A stretch of 64,000 nt of DNA from Paraburkholderia translucens (lineage in GTDB: Bacteria > Pseudomonadota > Gammaproteobacteria > Burkholderiales > Burkholderiaceae), in contig NZ_JAJITC010000008.1 of assembly GCF_020881035.1 (NCBI RefSeq), positions 186,001-250,000 of the forward strand, written 5' to 3'. A program made the position numbers and the translations under genes. Of the stretch, positions 50,015-59,381 are shown piece after piece; within the stretch, counting starts at the first letter, position 1; each line of letters begins with the position of its first letter. The notes beneath the pieces are model-generated. The model worked only from the letters and a program-made list of their open reading frames with translations, made no database searches and was not told the DNA's origin.

Positions 50015-50797
50015 TCAATGCCGCTTCAGCAGACTCCCGCCATACACCACTGCCGACAGCACGGTGATCCAGAAGCTCGTCGGCCAATCGGTATAAAACG
50101 CGAGCGTTAGCCCGAGCCACGCCTGCGCGAGCGCGAACACGGCCGCGAGCACGAGCCCGGTGGACAGCCGCGTGCTCAGGTTCTGCGCGGCGGCGGCCGG
50201 GCCGACCATCAACGTGAACACGAGCAGCACGCCGACGATCTGCGTGCAAGCGGCGACGGCCAGCGCGGCGATGGCGAGAAACAGCACCGACACGCGACGC
50301 AGCGACACGCCCTTCGCTTCGGCCAGCTCCGGCTGCAGCGAGGCGAACAGCAGCGGCCGCATGATCGCCGCGAGCGCGGCGAGGCTGACCACACCCAACG
50401 CCGCGAGCACGCCAAGCGTCGACGCATTCACGCCGAGCACGTTGCCGAACAGCAACGCGGTGACCTGCGTCGCGTACGCGGTGAAGAAGTGCAGAAACAG
50501 CAGCCCGAAGCCAAGCGACAACGACAGGATCACGCCGATCGCCACGTCGCGTCCGGCGAGCCGCTCGCCGAGCGCGCCCATGCCGACACCGGCCGCGAGC
50601 GTGAAGCCGATCATCCCCCAGATCGGCGAGATGCCGATCAGCACCGCGCCCGTCGCGCCCGTGAAGCCGACATGCGACAGCGCATGGCCGGCGAACGTCT
50701 GTCCGCGCATCACCAGGAAATAGCCGACCACGCCGGCCAGCACCGCGACGATCCCCGACGCCGCGAATGCGTTCACCATGAAGTCGTATTCAAACAT
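50015..50797 (-). CDS. Metal ABC transporter permease, ZnuB-like
   Basis: A 260-residue inner-membrane permease of the ABC-3 family with seven to eight hydrophobic segments. Family features are GYFLVMRGQTFAGHALSHVGFTGATGAVL-type N-terminal core and LLVFTLMVGPAAAAQNLSTR near the end. The start is placed at MFEYDFMVNAF, 8 nt inside the ATPase gene, so it is translationally coupled. Zinc is the likeliest metal, by neighbours. Confidence 0.92.
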   Translation of the reverse strand: MFEYDFMVNAFAASGIVAVLAGVVGYFLVMRGQTFAGHALSHVGFTGATGAVLIGISPIWGMIGFTLAAGVGMGALGERLAGRDVAIGVILSLSLGFGLLFLHFFTAYATQVTALLFGNVLGVNASTLGVLAALGVVSLAALAAIMRPLLFASLQPELAEAKGVSLRRVSVLFLAIAALAVAACTQIVGVLLVFTLMVGPAAAAQNLSTRLSTGLVLAAVFALAQAWLGLTLAFYTDWPTSFWITVLSAVVYGGSLLKRH

Positions 50798-51767
50798 CGT
50801 GCGTGTGTCCGTCGCGTGAGCCGTGCGAGTGAGAGTGCTTGCGTGAATGACCGTGGCCGTGGTCATGCGAGTGATCGTGCGAATGCGTATGTCCGCCGTC
50901 CTCGTCGTGTTCGTGCTCGTGATCGTGCTTCTCGACTTCGACGCCGCCCGACATCACGAAGATGCGGCCATTGACGCGCATCACGTCGATCGGCGAGCCG
51001 TACAGACGCGACAGCACAGGCCGCGTAATCACTTCGTCGACGGTGCCGAGCGCCGCGACGCCGCTGCCGAGATACAGCACGCGATCGATCGAGTTCAGGA
51101 GCGGGTTGAGTTCATGCGCGGAGAACAGCACGGCGATGCCGAGCTCACGCTGCACGCGCCGCACGAGTTCGACGACGCTCTTCTGATGATGCGGATCGAG
51201 GCTGATCAACGGTTCATCGAGCAGCAGCAGTTTCGGATTGCCGAGCAGGCACTGCGCGAGCAGGAGCCGCTGCCGTTCGCCGCCCGACAGCTGCGAGAGC
51301 GGCCGCTTCGCGAGATTCGTCGCGCCGACGAGCTCCAGCACCCGATCGACGTCCGCGCGCGTCTTCGCATCCGCATGCGGCAGACCCCAGCGGTGACCGT
51401 CGGCGGCCATCGCGACGAAATCGCGTCCGCGCACACGGCGGCCGGCGAGCGCGCTGCGCGTCTGCGGCATATAGCCGATCGAGGCGTTGCCGCGCTCGAC
51501 CGTCTGCCCGAGTACGCGAATCGAACCGCCCATGGCCGGCACGAGCCCGAGCACGGCGCGCATCAAGGTCGTCTTGCCCGCGCCGTTCGGTCCGAGCACA
51601 CCGATGAACTCGCCCTGATTCACGACGAAGCTCGTGTCGCGCAGGATCGTGCGCTCGCCGAGTTCGAGCGTCACGTTCTCGAGTTCGAGCACGGGCGTGC
51701 CGCCGCGGGCTGAGGTTGCAGCGCCCGGCGGCCCACCTGCTGGCGCTTGACGGCCAGTCGAAGTCAT
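50790..51767 (-). CDS. Metal ABC transporter ATPase with histidine-rich tail, ZnuC-like
   Basis: A 325-residue ATPase. The NBD spans about 25-255: Walker A GPNGAGKTT, signature LSGGERQRLLLAQ, Walker B LLLLDEPLISLDP and a switch His in FSAHEL. After the NBD come about 46 residues (280-325) with 17 histidines alternating with Asp, Glu, Ser and Gly, a likely cytoplasmic metal-binding tail. Start MTSTGRQ overlaps the substrate-binding protein stop (ATGA, 51764-51767); its 3' end overlaps the permease. This is a tightly coupled three-gene importer. Confidence 0.93.
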   Translation of the reverse strand: MTSTGRQAPAGGPPGAATSARGGTPVLELENVTLELGERTILRDTSFVVNQGEFIGVLGPNGAGKTTLMRAVLGLVPAMGGSIRVLGQTVERGNASIGYMPQTRSALAGRRVRGRDFVAMAADGHRWGLPHADAKTRADVDRVLELVGATNLAKRPLSQLSGGERQRLLLAQCLLGNPKLLLLDEPLISLDPHHQKSVVELVRRVQRELGIAVLFSAHELNPLLNSIDRVLYLGSGVAALGTVDEVITRPVLSRLYGSPIDVMRVNGRIFVMSGGVEVEKHDHEHEHDEDGGHTHSHDHSHDHGHGHSRKHSHSHGSRDGHTHDV

Positions 51768-52738
51768 GGCGTCTTTCCTTTGGCGTTCGTCGCGCCGTTC
51801 GCGTCGCCCGCGGCAAGGGCCTTCTGCAGCGCGTCGAGCTGCGTCAGCATCCACGTCTGATAGGTCTTGCCGGCGGGCAAGGTTTCGGTGACGCTCATCG
51901 TCGGTACGTTCGATTGTTGCGCGAGCTTCAGCATACGTTGGGTCAGCGCCTCGGTCGCCTGGCTGTTATAGATCAGCACGCGCACGCGCCGCTCGCGCAG
52001 ATCGCGTTCGAATGCGGCGATATCGGCCGCGCTCGCCTCGGTGTCGTTCATCGCGGCGAGCTGGAAGCGCTGGTTGCGCATGGCGAGCCCAATCGCGTCC
52101 GACATGTAGCCGAACACCGGTTCGGTCGCCGTGACCGGCAGGCCCGCATAGCGGCCGTGCAGCTCGGCGACCTTGGCGTCGATCGGCTTCAGCGAATCGA
52201 GAAACTTCGCGAGGTTCGCATCGTACGCCGACTTGTGCGCGGGGTCAGCAGCGGCGAGCGCGTCGCTCACCGCGCGCGCGACTTTCGGCATCGTCGCCAA
52301 GTCGTACCACAGGTGCGGATTGTCGCCGCCTTTTTTGCCGACCAGATCGGCCGCGACGATCACATTGCGCTGCGCACCCTTCGACGCGGCCAGCAGCTTC
52401 GCCATCCACGGGTCGTAGTCGGCGCCGTTGTAGACGACAAGGATCGCGTGCTGCAACGCGCGCGCGGTGGCCGGGCTCGCTTCGAACAGATGCGGGTCCT
52501 GCTCTGGATTGCTGAGGATGCTGGTCACGTCGACGCGATCGCCGCCAAGTTGCCGCACCACGTCGCCATAAAAGTTCTCGGCGGCGACGACCGGGATTTT
52601 CGCGTCGGCGGCCAACGCGTTGTGGCCGAGCCCGAGTGCCGCGACCGCGAGAAGACAGGTGCACAGATGCGTGCGCGCAGAAGCCGATCGCTTCAGCGCG
52701 CGGCGCGCTGCGCAGAACATCGAGCCGATTGCTTTCAT
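51764..52738 (-). CDS. Metal ABC transporter substrate-binding protein, ZnuA/TroA-like
   Basis: A 324-residue periplasmic cluster A-I binding protein. The signal peptide ends near NALAA (about 44). Candidate ligands are H83 (QDPHLFEASP) and H142 (DNPHLWYD). The third usual His position is Glu206 (TATEPVFGY) and a Glu lies in the fourth position region (VTETLP). There is no His-rich flexible loop of the classical ZnuA type. It is first in the operon. The upstream gap holds a candidate Zur site. Confidence 0.92.
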   Translation of the reverse strand: MKAIGSMFCAARRALKRSASARTHLCTCLLAVAALGLGHNALAADAKIPVVAAENFYGDVVRQLGGDRVDVTSILSNPEQDPHLFEASPATARALQHAILVVYNGADYDPWMAKLLAASKGAQRNVIVAADLVGKKGGDNPHLWYDLATMPKVARAVSDALAAADPAHKSAYDANLAKFLDSLKPIDAKVAELHGRYAGLPVTATEPVFGYMSDAIGLAMRNQRFQLAAMNDTEASAADIAAFERDLRERRVRVLIYNSQATEALTQRMLKLAQQSNVPTMSVTETLPAGKTYQTWMLTQLDALQKALAAGDANGATNAKGKTP

Positions 52739-52832
52739 GTGGGTTCCTGCTGCGTGAGAGTCGAATGAGTCAGTCGCGGTGGCGATGACCGCGCGAATTT
52801 CCTGACGGACGGACCGGGGAGGCCTCGCGGCC

Positions 52833-52858
52833 GCAATGATATAACGTATCGCGATTTG
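52833..52858. promoter_or_regulatory. Candidate Zur-type operator upstream of the metal importer
   Basis: An AT-rich imperfect dyad in a GC-rich setting, AATGATATAACGTATCGCGATT, contains GATA-N5-TATC. It loosely resembles proteobacterial Zur boxes and lies about 95 nt before the substrate-binding protein start. Weak evidence. Confidence 0.3.
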
Positions 52859-53028
52859 CTGTCAGCGGGGCAAGTTTTCGCATGGCGCGCTGCACCATCG
52901 AAATTCGTCCGCGTGCCTTGACATGACCCGGTCCGTATCCGATCATTCGATCACAAACAGAGCAATTGTTCGCGCAACGAGCGTTCGCTCACTGCGCGCC
53001 AGCATGCAAAACGAACCGGAGACAGGCA

Positions 53029-53808
53029 GTGGCACGATTGCAGGGCAAGGTGGCCATTCTGACGGGCGCAGCCAGCGGTATCGGTGAAGCGGTGGCCCGC
53101 CGCTATCTCGACGAAGGCGCGCGCTGCGTGCTGGTCGACGTGAAGCCGGCCGAGAGCATCGGCGGCACGCTGCGCGGCACGTATGGCGAGCGCGTGTCGT
53201 GCGTCAGCGCCGACGTGACGCGCCGCGAGGACATCGAGCGCATCGTGACGAGCACGCTCGGCTGCTTCGGCCAGATCGACATCCTGTTCAACAACGCGGC
53301 GCTGTTCGACATGCGCCCGCTCCTCGACGAATCCTGGGACGTGTTCGACCGCCTGTTCGCGGTCAACGTGAAGGGCATGTTCTTCCTGATGCAGGCGGTC
53401 GCGCGGCAGATGGTCGAGCAGGGCCGCGGCGGCAAGATCATCAACATGTCGTCGCAGGCCGGGCGGCGCGGCGAGGCGCTCGTTTCGCACTACTGCGCGA
53501 CCAAGGCGGCGGTGTTGAGCTACACGCAGTCCGCGGCGCTCGCGCTGGCGCCGCATAAGATCAATGTGAACGGCATCGCGCCGGGCGTCATCGATACGCC
53601 GATGTGGAACGAGGTGGACGCGCTGTTCGCGCGCTACGAGCATCGGCCGCCGGGCGAGAAGAAGCGCCTCGTGGGCGAGGCGGTGCCGCTTGGCCGCATG
53701 GGCGTGCCCGACGACCTGACCGGCGCCGCGCTGTTCCTCGCGTCGGCCGATGCCGACTACATCACCGCGCAGACGCTGAACGTCGACGGCGGTAACTGGA
53801 TGAGTTGA
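53029..53808 (+). CDS. Short-chain polyol dehydrogenase (sorbitol/L-iditol-type SDR)
   Basis: A 259-residue NAD-dependent SDR. It carries the cofactor motif TGAASGIGEA, NNAALFD, catalytic Ser in NMSSQAG, the Y-x-x-x-K in HYCATKAAV, and GIAPGVIDTPMW. The start is a GTG of (M)ARLQGKVAIL with GGAG upstream; an ATG 63 nt upstream would add an unrelated N-terminus. It heads the polyol transport cluster, so oxidation of sorbitol, galactitol or a related polyol to a ketose is likely. An inverted GAGCG-TT-CGCTC (52979-52990) in the leader could be an operator for the SorC-type regulator. Confidence 0.9.
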   Translation: MARLQGKVAILTGAASGIGEAVARRYLDEGARCVLVDVKPAESIGGTLRGTYGERVSCVSADVTRREDIERIVTSTLGCFGQIDILFNNAALFDMRPLLDESWDVFDRLFAVNVKGMFFLMQAVARQMVEQGRGGKIINMSSQAGRRGEALVSHYCATKAAVLSYTQSAALALAPHKINVNGIAPGVIDTPMWNEVDALFARYEHRPPGEKKRLVGEAVPLGRMGVPDDLTGAALFLASADADYITAQTLNVDGGNWMS

Positions 53809-53905
53809 AAGACGAGCCGGGAGCGGGCACGTTGGCTGCTATGAGCGGCGCGTCATGTCGTCGGACGAACACAAAACCACATAACGTATGAGAAAGGAGA
53901 CAACG

Positions 53906-55228
53906 ATGAAACCTGCTTGCAAATTCGCGCTGAAGGCGCTGGGTGCCGGTGCGGCCACCTGTTTCGCGCTGAGCGCATCGGCGGCGACCGTGACGATCGC
54001 GACGCTGAACAATCCGGACATGATCGAGCTGAAGAAGCTGTCGCCCGCGTTCGAAAAAGCGAATCCCGAGATCAAGCTGAACTGGGTGATTCTCGAAGAG
54101 AACGTGCTGCGGCAGCGCGCGACGACCGACATCACGACCGGCAGCGGCCAGTTCGACGTGATGACGATCGGCGCGTACGAAACGCCGCAATGGGGCAAGC
54201 GCGGCTGGCTCGCGCCGATCACGAACCTGCCGGCGAGCTATGACCTGAACGACGTCGTGAAGACGGCCCGCGACGGCCTGTCCGTGAACGGCCAGCTGTA
54301 TGCGCTGCCGTTCTACGTGGAAAGCTCGATGACCTATTACCGCAAGGATCTGTTCGACAAGGCCGGCCTGAAGATGCCCGACCAACCGACCTACGACCAG
54401 ATCGCGCAGTTCGCCGACAAGCTCACCGACAAGTCCAAGGAGCAATACGGCATCTGCCTGCGCGGCAAGGCGGGCTGGGGCGAGAACATGGCGTATGGCA
54501 CGACGGTCGTGAACACCTTCGGCGGGCGCTGGTTCGACGAGAAGTGGAACGCGCAGCTGACCTCGCCGGAATGGAAGAAGGCGATGACGTTCTACGTCGA
54601 CTTGCTGAAGAAGGACGGCCCTCCCGGAGCGAGTTCGAACGGCTTCAACGAAAACCTGACGCTGATGTCGTCCGGCAAGTGCGCGATGTGGATCGACGCG
54701 ACGGTCGCGGCCGGCATGCTGTACAACAAGCAGCAGTCGCAGATCGCCGACAAGGTCGGCTTCGCTGCGGCGCCGGTCGCGGTCACGCCGAAGGGCTCGC
54801 ACTGGCTGTGGGCTTGGGCGCTCGCGATTCCTAAGTCGTCGAAGCAGCAAGACGCGGCGAAGAAGTTCATCGAGTGGGCCACGTCGAAGGAGTACATCGA
54901 CCTGGTCGCCAAGGATGAGGGCTGGGCCTCGGTGCCCCCGGGCACGCGCCAGTCCACTTATGCGCGCCCCGAGTACAAACAGGCCGCGCCGTTCGGCGAC
55001 TTCGTGCTGAAGGCAATCCAGACCGCCGACCCGGATCATCCGACCTTGAAGCCGGTCCCGTACACCGGCGTGCAGTTCGTCGGGATTCCCGAGTTCCAGT
55101 CGTTCGGCACCGTGGTCGGCCAGAGCGTCTCCGGCGCGATCGCCGGTCAGATGAGCGTCGACCAGGCGCTCGCGGCCGGCAACGCGGCCGCGGATCGCGC
55201 GGTCAAGCAGGCGGGTTATCAGAAGTAA
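53906..55228 (+). CDS. Polyol/sugar ABC transporter substrate-binding protein
   Basis: A 440-residue periplasmic family-1 binding protein. The signal peptide ends near ALSASAA (about 27). The mature protein begins TVTIATLNNPDMIELKKLSPAFEKANP, which is like the sorbitol/mannitol-binding proteins SmoE/MtlE. Start MKPACKF has AAAGGAG 6 nt upstream. It is followed by a tandem repeat over its stop codon, then two permeases, a phosphatase and the ATPase. High-level expression relative to the permeases is usual for such proteins. Confidence 0.93.
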   Translation: MKPACKFALKALGAGAATCFALSASAATVTIATLNNPDMIELKKLSPAFEKANPEIKLNWVILEENVLRQRATTDITTGSGQFDVMTIGAYETPQWGKRGWLAPITNLPASYDLNDVVKTARDGLSVNGQLYALPFYVESSMTYYRKDLFDKAGLKMPDQPTYDQIAQFADKLTDKSKEQYGICLRGKAGWGENMAYGTTVVNTFGGRWFDEKWNAQLTSPEWKKAMTFYVDLLKKDGPPGASSNGFNENLTLMSSGKCAMWIDATVAAGMLYNKQQSQIADKVGFAAAPVAVTPKGSHWLWAWALAIPKSSKQQDAAKKFIEWATSKEYIDLVAKDEGWASVPPGTRQSTYARPEYKQAAPFGDFVLKAIQTADPDHPTLKPVPYTGVQFVGIPEFQSFGTVVGQSVSGAIAGQMSVDQALAAGNAAADRAVKQAGYQK

Positions 55229-55275
55229 CTGCGCAGAAGTAACTGCGCGGAAATAACTGCGCAGAAATAACCCGG
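55220..55275 (+). repeat. 14-nt tandem repeat, four copies, starting in the stop region of the binding-protein gene
   Basis: Units CAGAAGTAACTGCG, CAGAAGTAACTGCG, CGGAAATAACTGCG and CAGAAATAACCCGG run head to tail. The first contains the gene's TAA stop, and every copy carries a TAA. The first two copies are identical and the others differ by a few bases. This is consistent with slippage-driven duplication of the gene end. Confidence 0.85.
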
Positions 55276-55437
55276 CAGGCCCGCCGCATCGACCGATGCG
55301 GCTCATGCAGCAGGGCGGCCGTTTGCCTGCGCCGTATGCGCTGCGGCGCGTGTCGTGCGTCTTTCGGCACGGCACGCCGCCTCGCGCGTACGCGGCTCAG
55401 GTGAACGCTCCGCGCATTACCGTACAGGTGGTTCATC

Positions 55438-56373
55438 ATGCGTCCGTTGCGCTTACCTCTGATGCACACCCATCCCCAGACAGAAAAAGAACGCGAGACC
55501 CGTAAGGCCAATACGGCCCGCTGGCTCGTCGCGCCGTCGGTCGGCGTGCTGGTTCTGTGGATGACGATTCCGCTCGCGATGACGATCTGGTTCTCGTTTT
55601 CGCACTACAACCTGCTGAACCCGGATCTGCGCGGCTTCGCGGGCTTCGACAATTACCGTTATCTGGCGACCGATCCGTCGTTCTGGCCGTCGATCGCACA
55701 CACGGTCGAGCTGATCGTGTCCGTGCTGGTGATCACCGTGGGCGGCGGCGTGCTGATGTCGATCCTGTTCGATCGCAAGTTCTACGGTCAGGGCGTGGCT
55801 CGCCTGCTAGCCATCGCGCCGTTCTTCGTGATGCCGACGGTCAGCGCGCTGATCTGGAAGAACATGATCCTGCACCCGGTGTACGGTCTCGTCGCGCAAG
55901 GCATGCGCACGCTGGGGATGCAGCCGATCGACTGGTTCGCCGACTATCCGCTCACCGCGGTGATCATGATCGTCGCCTGGCAATGGCTGCCGTTCGCGTT
56001 CCTGATCCTGTTCACGGCGATCCAGTCGCTCGACCAGGAGCAGAAGGAAGCGGCGAGGATCGACGGTGCAGGGCCATTCTCGATGTTCTTCTACATCACG
56101 CTGCCGCACCTCAGACGTGCGATCGCAGTGGTCGTGATGATGGAGACGATTTTCCTGTTGTCGATCTTCGCCGAGATCTACACGACCACGGGCGGCGGTC
56201 CGGGCAACGCGACCACCAACCTGTCGTACCTGATCTTCTCGCTCGGCCTGCAACAGTTCGACGTCGGTCTCGCCTCGGCGGGCGGCATTCTCGCGGTCGT
56301 GCTGGCCAATATCGTGTCGTTCTTCCTCGTGCGGATGCTCGCGAAGAACCTGAAAGGGGAGTACGAAAAATGA
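55438..56373 (+). CDS. Polyol ABC transporter permease, MtlF/SmoF-like
   Basis: A 311-residue inner-membrane permease with six hydrophobic segments and the cytoplasmic EAA loop EAARIDGAGPFSMFFYITLPHL. The N-terminal region fits the MalF-type subunit. The start is taken at 55438, with AGGTGG 8 nt upstream; ATG 55462 is an alternative. Its stop overlaps the next permease start (ATGA at 56370-56373). Confidence 0.92.
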   Translation: MRPLRLPLMHTHPQTEKERETRKANTARWLVAPSVGVLVLWMTIPLAMTIWFSFSHYNLLNPDLRGFAGFDNYRYLATDPSFWPSIAHTVELIVSVLVITVGGGVLMSILFDRKFYGQGVARLLAIAPFFVMPTVSALIWKNMILHPVYGLVAQGMRTLGMQPIDWFADYPLTAVIMIVAWQWLPFAFLILFTAIQSLDQEQKEAARIDGAGPFSMFFYITLPHLRRAIAVVVMMETIFLLSIFAEIYTTTGGGPGNATTNLSYLIFSLGLQQFDVGLASAGGILAVVLANIVSFFLVRMLAKNLKGEYEK

Positions 56374-57245
56374 GCCACGTTGCTTCCACCCCTGCATCGA
56401 CGGCGCAGCCGGTCGTGCTGCCGCACAAGTCGCCGTTCGAGCCGGTGCTGCGTGCGATTCCCGGCGTGCTCGCCTGGCTCGTCGCACTGCTGCTGTTCTT
56501 CCCGATCTTCTGGATGACGATCACCGCATTCAAGACCGAGCAGCAGGCCTATGCGTCCTCGCTCTTTTTCACTCCGACACTCGACAGCTTCCGCGAGGTG
56601 TTCGCGCGCAGCAACTACTTCGCGTTCGCGTGGAACTCGATCGTGATCTCGATCGGCGTCACGCTGCTATGCCTGATCCTCGCGGTGCCTTGCGCGTACG
56701 CGATGGCGTTCTTCCCGACGAAACGCACGCAGAAAGTGCTGCTGTGGATGCTGTCGACGAAGATGATGCCGTCGGTCGGCGTGCTGGTGCCGATCTACCT
56801 GCTGTGGAAAAACAGCGGGCTGCTCGATACCGTGTCGGGTCTCATCATCATCTTCACGCTGATCAATCTGCCGATCGCGGTGTGGATGGCGTTCACGTAC
56901 TTCGCCGAAATTCCGCGCGACATTCTGGAAGCCGGGCGCATCGACGGCGCGGCGACGTGGCAGGAGATCGTCTACCTGCTGATGCCGATGGCGCTGCCCG
57001 GACTCGCGTCGACCGCGCTGCTGCTCGTGATCCTGTCGTGGAACGAGGCGTTCTGGAGCATCAACCTGTCGAGCTCGAACGCGGCGCCGCTGACCGTGTT
57101 CATCGCATCGTATTCGAGCCCAGAGGGACTGTTCTGGGCCAAGCTGTCGGCCGCTTCGTTGCTCGCGGTCGCACCGATCCTGATCGTCGGCTGGCTGTCG
57201 CAGAAGCAGCTGGTGCGCGGGCTCACGTTCGGGGCCGTCAAATGA
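56370..57245 (+). CDS. Polyol ABC transporter permease, MtlG/SmoG-like
   Basis: A 291-residue MalG-type permease with six hydrophobic segments. The EAA loop is EAGRIDGAATWQEIVYLLMPMALPG, and the N-terminal motif FFPIFWMTITAFKTEQQAY is typical. It is translationally coupled both to the preceding permease and, by ATGA (57242-57245), to the HAD gene. Confidence 0.94.
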   Translation: MSHVASTPASTAQPVVLPHKSPFEPVLRAIPGVLAWLVALLLFFPIFWMTITAFKTEQQAYASSLFFTPTLDSFREVFARSNYFAFAWNSIVISIGVTLLCLILAVPCAYAMAFFPTKRTQKVLLWMLSTKMMPSVGVLVPIYLLWKNSGLLDTVSGLIIIFTLINLPIAVWMAFTYFAEIPRDILEAGRIDGAATWQEIVYLLMPMALPGLASTALLLVILSWNEAFWSINLSSSNAAPLTVFIASYSSPEGLFWAKLSAASLLAVAPILIVGWLSQKQLVRGLTFGAVK

Positions 57246-57943
57246 CGGCAGGTCCGGGCGTCGCGCGACACGCGCTGATTTGCGATTGCGACGGCGTGCT
57301 GATCGACAGCGAAGCGGTGGCCGGGCGCGTGCTGGTGCGCGAACTCGAGGCGCGCTGGCCCGGCGTCGACGTCGAACCGGTCGTGCTGCCGCTGCTCGGG
57401 CTGCGCATCGAGCGCGTGTTGCAGGACACCGCGACGCAGCTCGGCAAACGGCTCGGCGCCGACGATATCGACGCGATCCGTAGCGCGGTCGAAGCGGCGG
57501 CGATCGAGGCGCCGGCGGTCGAAGGCATCGAGATGGCGCTCGCCCAGGTGCCGCTCGTCAAAGGCTGCGCGAGCAACAGCTTCCGGCCGTATGTCGAGGC
57601 GGTGCTGGCGCGCACGGGACTGAAGCGCTTTTTCGGCGAGCGGCTGTTCTGCGCCGATGCTGTGCCGAATCCGAAGCCCGCGCCGGACGTGTACCTGGCG
57701 GCGGCGCAAGGTTTCGGGCTCGCGCCGGGCGCGTGCCTCGTGGTCGAGGACAGCGTGACCGGCGTGAGCGCGGCGGCCGCGGCGGGCATGGCGGTGCTGG
57801 GGTTCATCGGCGGCGGCCACGCGAGCGAAGCGCAGGTCGATCGTCTGCATGCGGCGGGCGCGCGTCACGTGTTCGACGATATGCGGCAGTTGCCGGAACT
57901 CGTCGCCCGATGGACGCTGTCGGTCACGGCCGCGGCGCCATGA
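57242..57943 (+). CDS. HAD-superfamily hydrolase (sugar/polyol phosphatase-like)
   Basis: A 233-residue HAD-IA (beta-phosphoglucomutase/phosphatase-like) enzyme. Motif I is CDCDGVLIDSE with two Asp, motif II CASNS, motif III Lys in NPKPAPDVY, and motif IV VVEDSVTGV. It sits within a polyol importer operon, coupled to the permease, so dephosphorylation of a polyol or sugar phosphate made by side reactions is a reasonable inference. The substrate is not known. Confidence 0.9.
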   Translation: MTAGPGVARHALICDCDGVLIDSEAVAGRVLVRELEARWPGVDVEPVVLPLLGLRIERVLQDTATQLGKRLGADDIDAIRSAVEAAAIEAPAVEGIEMALAQVPLVKGCASNSFRPYVEAVLARTGLKRFFGERLFCADAVPNPKPAPDVYLAAAQGFGLAPGACLVVEDSVTGVSAAAAAGMAVLGFIGGGHASEAQVDRLHAAGARHVFDDMRQLPELVARWTLSVTAAAP

Positions 57944-58020
57944 GCGCGCGCAAGCGCACCGAACTACACTTCAACGAGTGGCGGCACGAGGTATCGAACA
58001 GCATTACACGGAGACACATC

Positions 58021-59130
<1,110 letters not shown>

Positions 59131-59317
59131 CCGCGCCATGACGCATTGCATAAGCAGGCGGCGCACGCGCCGTCTGTTGACGGCACGGTTTGCGCTTTCA
59201 GGACAGTCGATGTAACCGGTAAGCACGCAATGTGGCATGCCATTTAGAAAGCGCGGGATATGATCCGAAAATAGCGGCGAACGGAATGCGTCGGATATTC
59301 CAGTTTGACGTGGAACA

Positions 59318-59364
59318 GGCACTGTGCATCAGTGCCACGGAAGATTCGGAGTTATCCGAATCTT
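59318..59364 (+). other. Two adjacent perfect hairpins directly upstream of the toxin gene
   Basis: GGCACTG-TGCAT-CAGTGCC (59318-59336) and AAGATTCGGA-GTTA-TCCGAATCTT (59341-59364) are perfect stems of 7 and 10 bp, 4 nt apart. The second ends 17 nt before the chosen toxin start and 5 nt before an alternative ATG. They may limit translation or be repressor sites; no T-run makes termination unlikely. The gap 59131-59317 shows no gene; a TTGACG (59305-59310) could be a -35. Confidence 0.6.
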
Positions 59365-59381
59365 GAGAGATGGTCAGTGAT

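Noticed and set aside
59169..59184. Terminator of the polyol importer operon
   Set aside because: Six-base stem GCCGTC/GACGGC with no T-run; too weak to call, although the operon must end near here.
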